Assembly (NCBI RefSeq): GCF_014267175.1
Contig: NZ_JACMTR010000002.1
Span: 5,915,501 to 5,979,500, forward strand
Origin: Pseudonocardia sp. C8
GTDB taxonomy: Bacteria; Actinomycetota; Actinomycetes; Mycobacteriales; Pseudonocardiaceae
DNA: 64,000 nucleotides
Direction of reading: 5' to 3'
In this document: positions 26,888-34,662 of the stretch, piece after piece
Numbering within the stretch: position 1 is the first letter of the stretch
Layout of the letters: each line of letters opens with the position of its first letter
The notes under the pieces: generated by a model
What the model was told of the DNA's origin: nothing
Databases searched by the model: none
The model's input: the letters and a program-made list of their open reading frames with translations, nothing else
Translations under genes and position numbers: made by a program

Positions 26888-27340
26888 TCACGCCCCGCCG
26901 AGGCGGGCCAGCACGGCGGCGGAGATGCGGGCGAGTGCGGCCACGTCGTCGTCGGGCAGGGCGTCGAAGACCAGCTCGCGCACGGTCTCGACGTGCGCCG
27001 GCGCGGCCGCCTCGATCGCGGCCCGCCCCTCCCGGGTGAGGACGACGACGTTGCCCCGGCCGTCCTCGCCGCACTCCTCACGGCCGATGAGCCCGCGCTT
27101 CTGCATCCGGGCCAGGTGGTGCGACAGGCGGCTCTTCTCCCACTCCAGTGACGTCGCCAGCTCGAGCACCCGCGCGCGCTCGTCCGGCCGGTCGGTGAGC
27201 GCGACGAGCACCTCGAAGTCGGCCAGCGAGAGCCCCGAGTCCGCCTGCAGCCGCCGGTGTAGCTCGGCCTGGAGCCGGGACTGCATGCGCAGATAGCTCC
27301 GCCAGGCCGTCTGCTCGCGCTCGTCCAGCCACCGTGTCAC
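26888..27340 (-). CDS. MarR family transcriptional regulator
   Basis: This 150-residue winged-helix regulator has LSLADFEVLVALTDRPDERARVLELATSLEWEKSRLSHHLARMQKRGLIGREECGEDGRGNVVVLT, which covers the recognition helix and the wing. It is divergent from the flavin-monooxygenase operon with an 82-bp gap that carries an inverted repeat overlapping the promoter, so autoregulation and repression of the operon are likely. It starts at GTG 27340. No ligand can be inferred. Confidence 0.88.
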   Translation of the reverse strand: MTRWLDEREQTAWRSYLRMQSRLQAELHRRLQADSGLSLADFEVLVALTDRPDERARVLELATSLEWEKSRLSHHLARMQKRGLIGREECGEDGRGNVVVLTREGRAAIEAAAPAHVETVRELVFDALPDDDVAALARISAAVLARLGGA

Positions 27341-27361
27341 GCGGCCAGGCTACCGGAATAG

Positions 27362-27406
27362 TTGACGCATCATCTACGTTGGCGCAGGATGTAGATGACG
27401 GATCAA
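27362..27406. promoter_or_regulatory. promoter with inverted repeat, candidate MarR operator
   Basis: Arms TTGACGCATCATCTAC (27362-27377) and GTAGATGACGGATCAA (27391-27406) form an imperfect inverted repeat with a perfect inner CATCTAC/GTAGATG pair. TTGACG at the left end is 17 bases from CAGGAT (27385-27390), a plausible -35/-10 pair for the 27423 operon. The operator therefore coincides with the promoter. Confidence 0.6.
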
Positions 27407-27422
27407 CCATTCGGAGGCAGAC

Positions 27423-28520
27423 GTGCAGTTCGGCATCTTCTCGGTCAGCGACATCACGACCGACCCGACGAACGGCCGCACGCCCACCGAGGCGGAGCGG
27501 ATCAAGAACGTCGTCACCATCGCCCGCAAGGCGGAGGAGGTCGGGCTGGACGTCTTCGCGCTCGGCGAGCACCACAACCCGCCGTTCTTCTCGTCCTCGC
27601 CGACGACGACGCTCGGCTACCTCGCCGGCGTCACCGACACCCTGCAGCTCTCGACGGCCACGACGCTGATCACCACCAACGACCCGGTGAAGATCGCGGA
27701 GGACTACGCGATGCTGCAGCACCTGGCCGACGGCCGGGTCGACCTGATGCTCGGCCGCGGCAACACCGGCCCGGTGTACCCGTGGTTCGGCCAGGACATC
27801 CGCAACGGCCTGCACCTGGCGATCGAGAACTACGCGCTGCTGCGCAAGCTCTGGGACACCGAGGTGGTCGACTGGGAGGGGAAGTTCCGCACCCCGCTGC
27901 AGGGCTTCACCTCGACCCCGCGCCCGCTGGACGGCGTCGCGCCGTTCGTCTGGCACGGCTCCATCCGCAGCCCGGAGATCGCCGAGCAGGCCGCATACTA
28001 CGGCGACGGCTTCTTCCACAACCACATCTTCTGGCCGGCGTCGCACACCCGGCGGATGGTCGAGTTCTACCGCACCCGCTGGGAGCACCACGGGCACGGA
28101 CCGGCCGAGCGCGCGATCGTCGGCCTGGGCGGCCAGGTGTTCATGCGGCCGAACTCGCAGGACGCGGTGGCCGAGTTCCGCCCGTACTTCGACAACGCCC
28201 CGGTCTACGGGCACGGGCCGTCGCTGGAGGACTTCAGCCGGGAGACGCCGCTGACCGTGGGGAGCCCGCAGCAGGTCATCGAGCGGACCCTCGGGTTCCG
28301 CGAGTACGTCGGTGACTACCAGCGCCAGCTGTTCCTGATCGACCATGCGGGGCTGCCGCTGAAGACGGTGCTGGAGCAGCTCGACATCCTCGGTGAGGAG
28401 GTCGTGCCGGTGCTGCGTCGCGAGTTCGCCGCGCTGCGCCCGGCGGGTGTGCCGGACGCGCCCACCCACGCGTCCCTGGTCGCGGACCGGGACGCCCGCA
28501 AGGAGCAGGAGGCCGCCTGA
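27423..28520 (+). CDS. LLM class FMN-dependent monooxygenase (CE1758 family)
   Basis: This 365-residue TIM-barrel flavin oxidoreductase is of the luciferase-like group. Typical pieces are MQFGIFSVSDI, GLDVFALGEHHNPPF, TTTLITTNDPVKIAEDYAMLQHLADGRVDLMLGRGN and the substrate-side loop SIRSPEIAEQAAYYGDGFF. It uses FMNH2 and O2. GGAGG lies before GTG 27423. The next gene overlaps the stop by one base and encodes an FMN reductase, so the pair makes a two-component monooxygenase. Substrate is unknown. Confidence 0.88.
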   Translation: MQFGIFSVSDITTDPTNGRTPTEAERIKNVVTIARKAEEVGLDVFALGEHHNPPFFSSSPTTTLGYLAGVTDTLQLSTATTLITTNDPVKIAEDYAMLQHLADGRVDLMLGRGNTGPVYPWFGQDIRNGLHLAIENYALLRKLWDTEVVDWEGKFRTPLQGFTSTPRPLDGVAPFVWHGSIRSPEIAEQAAYYGDGFFHNHIFWPASHTRRMVEFYRTRWEHHGHGPAERAIVGLGGQVFMRPNSQDAVAEFRPYFDNAPVYGHGPSLEDFSRETPLTVGSPQQVIERTLGFREYVGDYQRQLFLIDHAGLPLKTVLEQLDILGEEVVPVLRREFAALRPAGVPDAPTHASLVADRDARKEQEAA

Positions 28521-29137
28521 TGACCCGCAGGATCGTCGTGGTCAGCGCCGGGCTGTCGACGCCGTCGTCGACCCGGCTGCTGGCCGACCGGCTGGCCACG
28601 GCCACCGGGGACGCCCTGGTGCGCCGGGGTGAGCAGAGCGAGGCCGAGGTGATCGAGCTGCGCGAGCACGCCCGCGACCTCGCCGACCACCTCGTCACCG
28701 GGTTCCCGAACACCGCGCTGCGGCCGGTGCTGGAGGCCGTCGAACGGGCCGACGCGGTGATCGCGGTGACGCCGATCTTCTCGGCGTCCTACAGCGGCCT
28801 GTTCAAGACCTTCGTCGACGTGCTCGACCGGGAGGCGCTGGCCGGGACCCCGGTGCTCGTCGCCGCCACCGGCGGCACGGCCCGGCACTCGCTCGCCCTG
28901 GAGCACGCCATGCGCCCGCTGTTCGCCCATCTGCGCGCCACCGTCGTCCCGACGGCGGTGTTCGCGGCCCCCGAGGACTGGGGTGCTACCGATGCCACCA
29001 CCTCGCTGGAGGGGCGGATCGAGCGTGCCGCCGACGAGCTGGCCGGCATCGTGGCCGCCCGCCCGGCGGCCGCACCGACCGACGAGTTCACCGACGTACC
29101 CGACTTCACCGCACTGCTGGAGGGATCCCGATCGTGA
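28520..29137 (+). CDS. NAD(P)H-dependent FMN reductase (CE1759 family)
   Basis: This 205-residue flavodoxin-like reductase has the phosphate loop VVSAGLSTPSSTRLLADRL and the flavin segment VTPIFSASYSGLFKTFVDVLD. It supplies reduced FMN to the luciferase-like partner encoded immediately upstream (ATGA overlap). This reductase/monooxygenase duo is a recognised pair of families. The VOC gene follows with a GTGA overlap, so the three proteins are made together. Confidence 0.88.
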   Translation: MTRRIVVVSAGLSTPSSTRLLADRLATATGDALVRRGEQSEAEVIELREHARDLADHLVTGFPNTALRPVLEAVERADAVIAVTPIFSASYSGLFKTFVDVLDREALAGTPVLVAATGGTARHSLALEHAMRPLFAHLRATVVPTAVFAAPEDWGATDATTSLEGRIERAADELAGIVAARPAAAPTDEFTDVPDFTALLEGSRS

Positions 29138-29628
29138 GCACCGACACCGCCGCCCTCGACGCCGAGCGCGACCGCATCCGCGCGACCCACCTCAAGCCGG
29201 TGGGCGAGCGGCCGGCCTCGACCGCCCGCGGGCTGCACCACACGGCCCTGGTCAGCTCGGACGTCGAGCGGACCGTACGCTTCTACCAGGACGTCCTCGG
29301 CTTCCCTCTCACCGAGCTGATCGAGAACCGGGACTACCCGGGGTCGTCGCACTTCTTCTTCGACATCGGCAACGGGAACCTGCTCGCGTTCTTCGACTTC
29401 CCGGGCCTCGACATCGGCCCCTACGCCGAGGTGCTCGGCGGGCTGCACCACATCGCGATCAGCGTCGAGCAGTCGACCTGGGACGAGATCGTGGCCCGGC
29501 TGACCGAGGCCGGGGTCGAGCACGAGGTGCACTCGGGCGTCTCGGTGTACTTCCGCGACCCGGACGGCGCCCGGGTCGAGCTGATCGCCGACCCGCTCGG
29601 CGAGATGTACGGCCACCACGTGCTCTGA
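29134..29628 (+). CDS. VOC-fold (glyoxalase/dioxygenase) protein
   Basis: This 164-residue VOC protein has HHTALVSSDVERTVRFYQDVLGFPL (metal His in the first module) and LHHIAISVEQSTWDEIVARL with VYFRDPDGARVELI (second module, with the metal His and Glu). The metal-binding pattern suggests an active enzyme, such as an extradiol dioxygenase, isomerase or lyase, acting after the flavin monooxygenase. It is the last gene of the three-gene operon and converges with the histidine-kinase gene 12 bp away. Confidence 0.85.
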   Translation: MSTDTAALDAERDRIRATHLKPVGERPASTARGLHHTALVSSDVERTVRFYQDVLGFPLTELIENRDYPGSSHFFFDIGNGNLLAFFDFPGLDIGPYAEVLGGLHHIAISVEQSTWDEIVARLTEAGVEHEVHSGVSVYFRDPDGARVELIADPLGEMYGHHVL

Positions 29629-29640
29629 CCCTCCGGTTCG

Positions 29641-30756
29641 TCACCTGCGTGGTGGTGCGGCAGGCAGTCGTACCGTGACGCGGAGCCCGCCGGCGGCCCG
29701 TGGGGCGAGGGTAAGGGTTCCGTCGTGCGCCCGGGTGATGCTCTTGACGATCGCCAGGCCGAGGCCGGCGCCCGCGTGGTCGGTGCCGACGCGTGCGGTG
29801 CCGCGCTGGAACGGCTCGGTGAGCGTCGACACCAGCTCCGGTGCGAGCGTCTCGCCGGTGTTCTCGACGGTGAGCACCACGGTCCGGCGGCTGCCGCTGG
29901 TCGTGACCCGTACGGTGCCCCGTGCCGGCAGGTTGTGGACGGTTGCGTTGTGCACGAGGTTCGTGGCCAGCTGCAGCAGCAGCGCGTGCGATCCGAGCGT
30001 GGGAGTGATGGCGCCGGACGTCTCGATGGTGACGCCGCGCTTCTCCGCGAGCGGGAGGAGTGTCTCGGCCGCCTCCTCCGCGACGAGGGACAGGTCCACG
30101 CGTTCCCGGGTGAACGACCGCCGGTCTGCCCGGCCGAGCAGGAGCAGCGCCTCGGTGAGGTCGATCGCCCGGGTGTTGACGGCATGCAGGCGGTCGACGA
30201 GTTCACCGGTGTCGTGGTGCGGATCGGTGCGGGCGACGTCGAGGAGCGCTTTCGAGATCGCCAGCGGGGTGCGCAGCTCGTGCGAGGCGTTGGCGGCGAA
30301 CCGCTGCTGTTCGGTGACGTGTGCGTCGAGCTGCGCGAGCATGCTGTCGAAGGCGTCGGCGAGCTCGCGGAACTCGTCCTTGCGGCCCGGCAGCCGGATC
30401 CGGTGGGTGAGCGATCCGTTCGAGGCCATGCGGGCGGCATCGGTGATACGGGTCAGCGGGGCGAGCATGCGGCCGGCGAGGATCCAGCCGCCCACGAGAC
30501 CGAACATCAGTAGGAACGCCAACACGGTGACCGCGGCCGGGCCGAAGACGGCTGGGCCGAAGCTGCCTCGTTCGAAGACGAGCGGGAGGTTGGAGAGGTC
30601 GGGAACGAGGTAGCCGGCAGGCGTGCCGCGCAGCAGGAACACCCACACCGCAGCGAGTAGCAGGCCACCCGCGAGCATGAGGAACCCGGCATAGCTGAGG
30701 GTCAGCCTGAGGCGGACGCTCACCCCGGGCTCCCGGTCCACGGCCTGCTCACTCAC
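29641..30756 (-). CDS. sensor histidine kinase (VanS-like)
   Basis: This 371-residue membrane kinase has TM1 near residues 20-38 (SYAGFLMLAGGLLLAAVWVFLL), a short extracytoplasmic loop and TM2 near 65-90. A HAMP domain follows (GRMLAPLTRITDAARMAS). The H box is FAANASHELRTPL and the HATPase domain has the N and G boxes LATNLVHNATVHN and GAGLGLAIVKSI. The small sensor domain suits cell-envelope sensing. The GTG start overlaps the response-regulator stop by four bases. Divergent vanY suggests a VanRS-type role. Confidence 0.88.
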   Translation of the reverse strand: MSEQAVDREPGVSVRLRLTLSYAGFLMLAGGLLLAAVWVFLLRGTPAGYLVPDLSNLPLVFERGSFGPAVFGPAAVTVLAFLLMFGLVGGWILAGRMLAPLTRITDAARMASNGSLTHRIRLPGRKDEFRELADAFDSMLAQLDAHVTEQQRFAANASHELRTPLAISKALLDVARTDPHHDTGELVDRLHAVNTRAIDLTEALLLLGRADRRSFTRERVDLSLVAEEAAETLLPLAEKRGVTIETSGAITPTLGSHALLLQLATNLVHNATVHNLPARGTVRVTTSGSRRTVVLTVENTGETLAPELVSTLTEPFQRGTARVGTDHAGAGLGLAIVKSITRAHDGTLTLAPRAAGGLRVTVRLPAAPPRR

Positions 30757-31463
30757 GCCAGGGAGCCGGGTGCCGAGCTGTCCGCTCGCTCCGGCGAGCC
30801 CCGCTCGGTGTCGATGCGGTAGCCGACGCCGGCCACGGTGGTGATGATCCCGGGCTCGCCGAGCCGCTTGCGCAGGGCCGAGACGGTGATACGGACGGCG
30901 TTGGTGAACGGGTCGGCGTTCTCGTCCCACGCCCGTTCCAGGAGGTCCTCGGCGCTGACGACGCCGCCCTCGGCCGCGACGAGGACCTCGAGCACCGCGA
31001 ACTGTTTCCGGGTGAGCGCGACGTGGCGGCCGTCGCGGTAGACCTCGCGGCGGAACGGGTCCAGACGCAGGCCCGCGATCTCGCGCACCGGTGGCCGGTG
31101 GTGTGCGCGCCTGCGGTCGAGAGCCCGGAGGCGGAGCACGAGCTCGCGGAGCTCGAACGGCTTGGTGAGGTAGTCGTCGGCGCCGAGCTCGAACCCGGTC
31201 GCCTTGTCGTCGAGCCGGTCGGCGGCGGTGAGCATGAGGATCGGCATGCCGCTGCCGGAGGCGACGATGCGTGCGGCGATCTCGTCTCCGGAGGGCCCGG
31301 GGACGTCGCGGTCGAGGACGGCGATGTCGTAGGTGTTGATGTCCAGCAGCTCCAGTGCGGTGGCACCGTCACCGGCGAGATCCGCTGCGATCGCGGCCAG
31401 TCGCAGCCCGTCGCGGATCGCTTCTGCCAGGTAGGGCTCGTCCTCGACGACCAACACGCGCAC
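30753..31463 (-). CDS. OmpR/PhoB-type response regulator (VanR-like)
   Basis: This 236-residue regulator has a receiver domain with phospho-acceptor Asp51 (AVLDRDVPG), conserved Glu/Asp at 7-8 (VEDEP) and Lys in YLTKPF. The winged-helix domain contains LTRKQFAVLEVLVAAEGGVVSAEDLLERAW and TVSALRKRLGEPGIITTVAGVGYRI. It is translationally coupled to the kinase. The adjacent divergent promoter of the D,D-carboxypeptidase gene carries 11-bp spaced repeats suited to this regulator type. Confidence 0.9.
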   Translation of the reverse strand: MRVLVVEDEPYLAEAIRDGLRLAAIAADLAGDGATALELLDINTYDIAVLDRDVPGPSGDEIAARIVASGSGMPILMLTAADRLDDKATGFELGADDYLTKPFELRELVLRLRALDRRRAHHRPPVREIAGLRLDPFRREVYRDGRHVALTRKQFAVLEVLVAAEGGVVSAEDLLERAWDENADPFTNAVRITVSALRKRLGEPGIITTVAGVGYRIDTERGSPERADSSAPGSLA

Positions 31464-31490
31464 AAGTACGCGATGCTACGGGGCCGCGCC

Positions 31491-31526
31491 TATCGCCGGC
31501 GTATCGAGAACCGGATACGTGCCGGC
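31491..31526. promoter_or_regulatory. 11-bp phased repeat and inverted repeat before vanY-like gene
   Basis: TATCG occurs at 31491-31495 and 31502-31506, 11 bp apart, as expected for tandem OmpR-type sites. GCCGGCGTATC (31495-31505) and GATACGTGCCGGC (31514-31526) also form an imperfect inverted repeat. The region lies between the divergent response regulator (31463) and carboxypeptidase (31553) starts. Confidence 0.4.
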
Positions 31527-31552
31527 AACGCCACGCGGCCTTGGCTGGAGGC

Positions 31553-32257
31553 ATGACCTCCCCCGCACCGGCACCGACCGCAACCCGCGCCACCCGATCG
31601 ACGGTCGCCGTCGCCGTGGTCGTCGCGATCGTCGGGGCACTCGGCTACCAGTCGTGGGCGGCCTCGTCCTCGTCGCTCCCGCACGGTCCCCGCGCCGACT
31701 CCGTTCCCGCAGCGGGTCCGGAAGGGATCCCCCGGCCGGCACAGGACGGCCCGCGGCAGCACCTTCCCCCGGGCGACGACGACCGCGCCGGCGATGGTGC
31801 CGGCGGCGTGGCCGGTGGTGTCGTCCCCGGCGGCGTGACGGTCTTCGACGACGAGTTCCCGGCCGTGTCCGAACTCGACCCGGCACTGCTCACCGCCCTC
31901 CATCGGGCCGCGGAGGATGCCGCGCCCGGCGGGGTCACGTTCTACGTCAACAGCGGCTGGCGTTCCCCGGAGTACCAGGATCAGCTGCGTCGCGAGGCCA
32001 CCTCCCGGTACGGCTCGGAGAAGGAAGCCGCCCGGTGGGTGGCCACGGCGGACACCTCCCGGCACGTCTCCGGGGACGCGGTCGACCTCGGGGGGTCCGA
32101 TGCCGTGGCGTGGCTGTCCAGCTACGGCGCCGGCTACGGGCTGTGCCAGGTCTACCGCAACGAACCCTGGCACTTCGAGCTGCGCCCCGACGCCGTCGAT
32201 CGCGGTTGCCCGGGCATGTACGCCGACCCCACACACGATCCGAGGTTGCAGCAGTGA
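31553..32257 (+). CDS. D-alanyl-D-alanine carboxypeptidase, M15B (VanY-like)
   Basis: This 234-residue protein has an N-terminal membrane anchor (about residues 17-33, VAVAVVVAIVGALGYQSWA) and a long Pro/Gly/Asp-rich linker. The peptidase domain has SRHVSGDAVDL (His171, Asp178) and EPWHFEL (catalytic Glu204, zinc His207). It would trim the terminal D-Ala from peptidoglycan stem peptides outside the membrane. The neighbouring VanRS-like genes suggest induction by cell-wall stress. A truncated ABC ATPase begins at a GTGA overlap with its stop. Confidence 0.88.
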   Translation: MTSPAPAPTATRATRSTVAVAVVVAIVGALGYQSWAASSSSLPHGPRADSVPAAGPEGIPRPAQDGPRQHLPPGDDDRAGDGAGGVAGGVVPGGVTVFDDEFPAVSELDPALLTALHRAAEDAAPGGVTFYVNSGWRSPEYQDQLRREATSRYGSEKEAARWVATADTSRHVSGDAVDLGGSDAVAWLSSYGAGYGLCQVYRNEPWHFELRPDAVDRGCPGMYADPTHDPRLQQ

Positions 32258-32400
32258 CCAGAATGCTCGGCGACCTCCCGCACGCGCCCCGGCCGACCCC
32301 GGCCGCCGGCGCGCGGGCGCTGACCACGACCTACGGCCGGGACGACACCGAGGCGCAGGCCCTGCGCGGCGTCGACCTCGACCTCCCCCGAGGCCGGTTC
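32254..32400 (+). pseudogene. truncated ABC transporter ATP-binding protein, N-terminal remnant
   Basis: From GTG 32254, overlapping the vanY stop as GTGA, the frame reads MTRMLGDLPHAPRP, then ARALTTTYG and ALRGVDLDLPRGRF. This is the start of a MacB/LolD-type ATPase, which should continue into a Walker A loop. After about residue 49 the similarity ends and the frame runs into unrelated sequence, with no Walker A, signature or Walker B motif. The rest of the gene has been lost. The junction lies near 32400. Confidence 0.7.
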
Positions 32401-32474
32401 AGCGGCCGGGGTGCTCCCGGCCGCAGGGCTGTCGCGCGACCGACCCGACTCGCCGTGCCGTCGGCGAGTACCAG

Positions 32475-33059
32475 TCACCGGCGGACGCTGACGTGCACGT
32501 GGTCGTAGTGCCCGCCGGTCGCGTCCTGCGGGTCGTAGACGCCGCCGCCGTTGTACGGGCGGCCCCAGCCGGCCCGGCCCTCGCCCTCGTCGCCGGTGCC
32601 GCGGTACCAGATCCGGCCCTGCCAGATCACGTAGCGCACCCGTAGCTCGGTGGCGTTCTCCCGCAGCCAGTTCGCGACGGCCCAGCCGTCGTCGAGGTCC
32701 TGGCCGGCCGGGAACGCGCCGTACCCGGCCGGGAAGAAGTCGCAGGCCCGCCCGGCCGGGTGGTCGCTGGACGGGTTCCACGCGTGCTCGGACCAGCACG
32801 TGATCGCCCGGACCGGGGCGTCCGGGCCGGGCTCGCCGAACCGGGCCACGGCCGCGTCGTGCAGGCGCAGCGCGGACGGGGTGAGGCAGCCCGACGTCGT
32901 CGGGTCGTCGGCGGCGCACGCCTCCGGCGGAGGCGGGTCCACGATCTCCCACAGGTCGCCGGTGGTGAACCCCCGGGACGTGGCGAACCAGGCCGCGGCA
33001 CCACCGAGCAGCAGGAGCACGAGCAGCACGCCCAGCAGCGGGGCGACACGGGTCTTCAC
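32475..33059 (-). CDS. membrane-anchored VanY/M15-like metallopeptidase-fold protein
   Basis: This 194-residue protein has an N-terminal hydrophobic segment (residues 5-25, VAPLLGVLLVLLLLGGAAAWF), likely a signal anchor. The C-terminal domain contains SSDHPAGRACDF (His100, Asp107) and ends in HYDHVHVS (His187, His189). It resembles the D-Ala-D-Ala carboxypeptidase fold common in actinobacteria. Four cysteines (48, 58, 88, 106) may form disulfides. It converges on the vanY-like gene, giving two related folds back to back. Catalysis is not established. Confidence 0.78.
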   Translation of the reverse strand: MKTRVAPLLGVLLVLLLLGGAAAWFATSRGFTTGDLWEIVDPPPPEACAADDPTTSGCLTPSALRLHDAAVARFGEPGPDAPVRAITCWSEHAWNPSSDHPAGRACDFFPAGYGAFPAGQDLDDGWAVANWLRENATELRVRYVIWQGRIWYRGTGDEGEGRAGWGRPYNGGGVYDPQDATGGHYDHVHVSVRR

Positions 33060-33108
33060 CGGCGGGAGGTCCTCCTTCGTGGACCTCCAGCGTACGGAAG
33101 ATCGCGGT

Positions 33109-33765
33109 TCAGCCGCCCAGGGTCGCGGCGGCCGCCTCCCGGCCGCTGCCGGTCAGGCCCGCGAGCCCGGCCGGGCGGCCGGTCACCGCGAGCAGCAGGT
33201 CCCCGGCCGGTCCGTGGAGCTCGAGCGGGCCGTCACCGGCGCTCCAGTCCAGGTCGGTGGCCACGAACCGGACCGTCCGCAGCCGTCGCCGCACGCCGTA
33301 CAGCGGGCTGTGCCAGGCGAAGGTGAGCGCGGGGGCGAGCAGCCGGGTGGGTACCGGGTGGGTCCGGCCGAGCGGGCGCAACGCGTCCTGGCCGTGGACG
33401 AGCAGGTCGACGTAGGGATCCCAGCGGTTGCTGAGCGGCAGCCGGTAGGTCGAGGACGCGCTGGCCCGCAGCTGCTCGACCAGCTCGGCCGGCGTGTGGC
33501 GGGCCGCCCGGGCCCGGGTGCGGACGTCCTCGCCGCCGTCCGGGCCGCCGTGCCGGATCGCCGCCGCGATCCACGCCCAGGTGTGCGGGAACCCGGACTG
33601 CGAGACGTGCGCGACGACCTCGTGCACGGTCCAGCCGGTGCACAGCGACGGTGCCCGCCACTCGTCGTCGGTCAGGCCGGCGAGGTCGTCGGCGAGCGCG
33701 ACGCGCTCCTCGGCGATCGCGGAGCGCAGCTCGGGCTGCGGGACGGTGCGGGGATCGATGCTCAT
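33109..33765 (-). CDS. mycothiol-dependent maleylpyruvate isomerase-family protein (DinB-like fold)
   Basis: This 218-residue protein has the N-terminal four-helix bundle typical of this family: ERVALADDLAGLTDDEWRAPSLCTGWTVHEVVAHVSQSG, with the metal His in HEVVAHV. It continues with RWDPYVDLLVHGQDALRPLGR and a C-terminal SCP2-like segment (GPAGDLLLAVTGRPAGLAGLTG). Related proteins use mycothiol and bind a divalent metal. The reaction is unknown, and many paralogues of the family occur in actinobacteria. Confidence 0.85.
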   Translation of the reverse strand: MSIDPRTVPQPELRSAIAEERVALADDLAGLTDDEWRAPSLCTGWTVHEVVAHVSQSGFPHTWAWIAAAIRHGGPDGGEDVRTRARAARHTPAELVEQLRASASSTYRLPLSNRWDPYVDLLVHGQDALRPLGRTHPVPTRLLAPALTFAWHSPLYGVRRRLRTVRFVATDLDWSAGDGPLELHGPAGDLLLAVTGRPAGLAGLTGSGREAAAATLGG

Positions 33766-33822
33766 GCCACGGCCGACTCCCCGGCGGCGTGGAACTCATC
33801 TGCACGGGCCGTCCCGGCCGGG

Positions 33823-34530
33823 TCACCCGCCGGGCACCGGCCCCGGCCCGAACGGCGACCCGCCGCCGAACAGCGGGGAGGAGCCCACTGCCGCCCGCAG
33901 CTCCAGCCAGGTCAGGACGGCGTACGCCGCACCGGCCAGGAACACCAGGCAGGATACCGACACCAGCACGTAGGTGATCACCCGCAGGACGGTGAGGGTG
34001 GCCGGGTCCCTGGCCACGGTGACCGGCCCGGCGGCGGGGCGCCGCCGGTCGTCGTGCTGCGGACCCGTGCCGGGCGCGCCGGCGGTCGCCGAGCCGGCGG
34101 ACGGCGCTGTACCGGGCGTGGGAGCGGCACCGGCACCGGTCCCGGGAGCGGTCGGAGCGTCGTCCGGTGCGCCGAAGCGGGCCGCGGCCGCCTCGGCGAC
34201 CGTGGTGGGCCGCCGGCCGGCCTCCGGGGTGCCGCGCTGGGCCGGGACGGGGGCCGCCGGAGCGTCGGCACCGGTCCCGCCGCGGTCGTCCGGGCCGGGA
34301 CGCGCGGACCGGCCCGCTCCGCCGTAGAGATCGCCGGACGTGACCCCGGCCCGGGGCTGTGGCCGCTCGGTGGGCCGGAGCGTCCGCAGGTCCGGGTAAC
34401 CGCCCTCCTGTCCGGCCGGGTCGTCCTCGTCGGCACGCCCGTGCCGCGGCCGCGGGGACGGGCGCGTACCGGAGGGGTCGTCGCCCCCGCGCACGGTGGG
34501 GCTGGGCCGGGACTGCTGCGGGCCGGTCAT
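33823..34530 (-). CDS. proline-rich single-pass membrane protein
   Basis: This 235-residue protein has a long low-complexity, Pro/Gly/Arg-rich cytoplasmic part (about residues 1-170). One membrane region follows (LTVLRVITYVLVSVSCLVFLAGAAYAVLTWL, about 178-208), then a short Gly/Pro tail. ATG 34530 was preferred over more upstream codons that would add only low-complexity residues. No functional domain is recognisable. Confidence 0.6.
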   Translation of the reverse strand: MTGPQQSRPSPTVRGGDDPSGTRPSPRPRHGRADEDDPAGQEGGYPDLRTLRPTERPQPRAGVTSGDLYGGAGRSARPGPDDRGGTGADAPAAPVPAQRGTPEAGRRPTTVAEAAAARFGAPDDAPTAPGTGAGAAPTPGTAPSAGSATAGAPGTGPQHDDRRRPAAGPVTVARDPATLTVLRVITYVLVSVSCLVFLAGAAYAVLTWLELRAAVGSSPLFGGGSPFGPGPVPGG

Positions 34531-34662
34531 GCGGACCTCCGGGCTCGGGACGGCGGTGCGACGCGGTGCGCCGGCACCCGCGTGCTGTGACACCCTTACC
34601 GCCGCCCGCACCCGTGGCGTTAGCCCTTGCGTCCTAGAGTCACCTGGTTCGGTGAGGTGAAC

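Noticed and set aside
32400..32508. Continuation of the ABC ATPase frame
   Set aside because: Residues after about position 49 have no Walker A or other ABC motif and overlap the convergent VanY-like gene.
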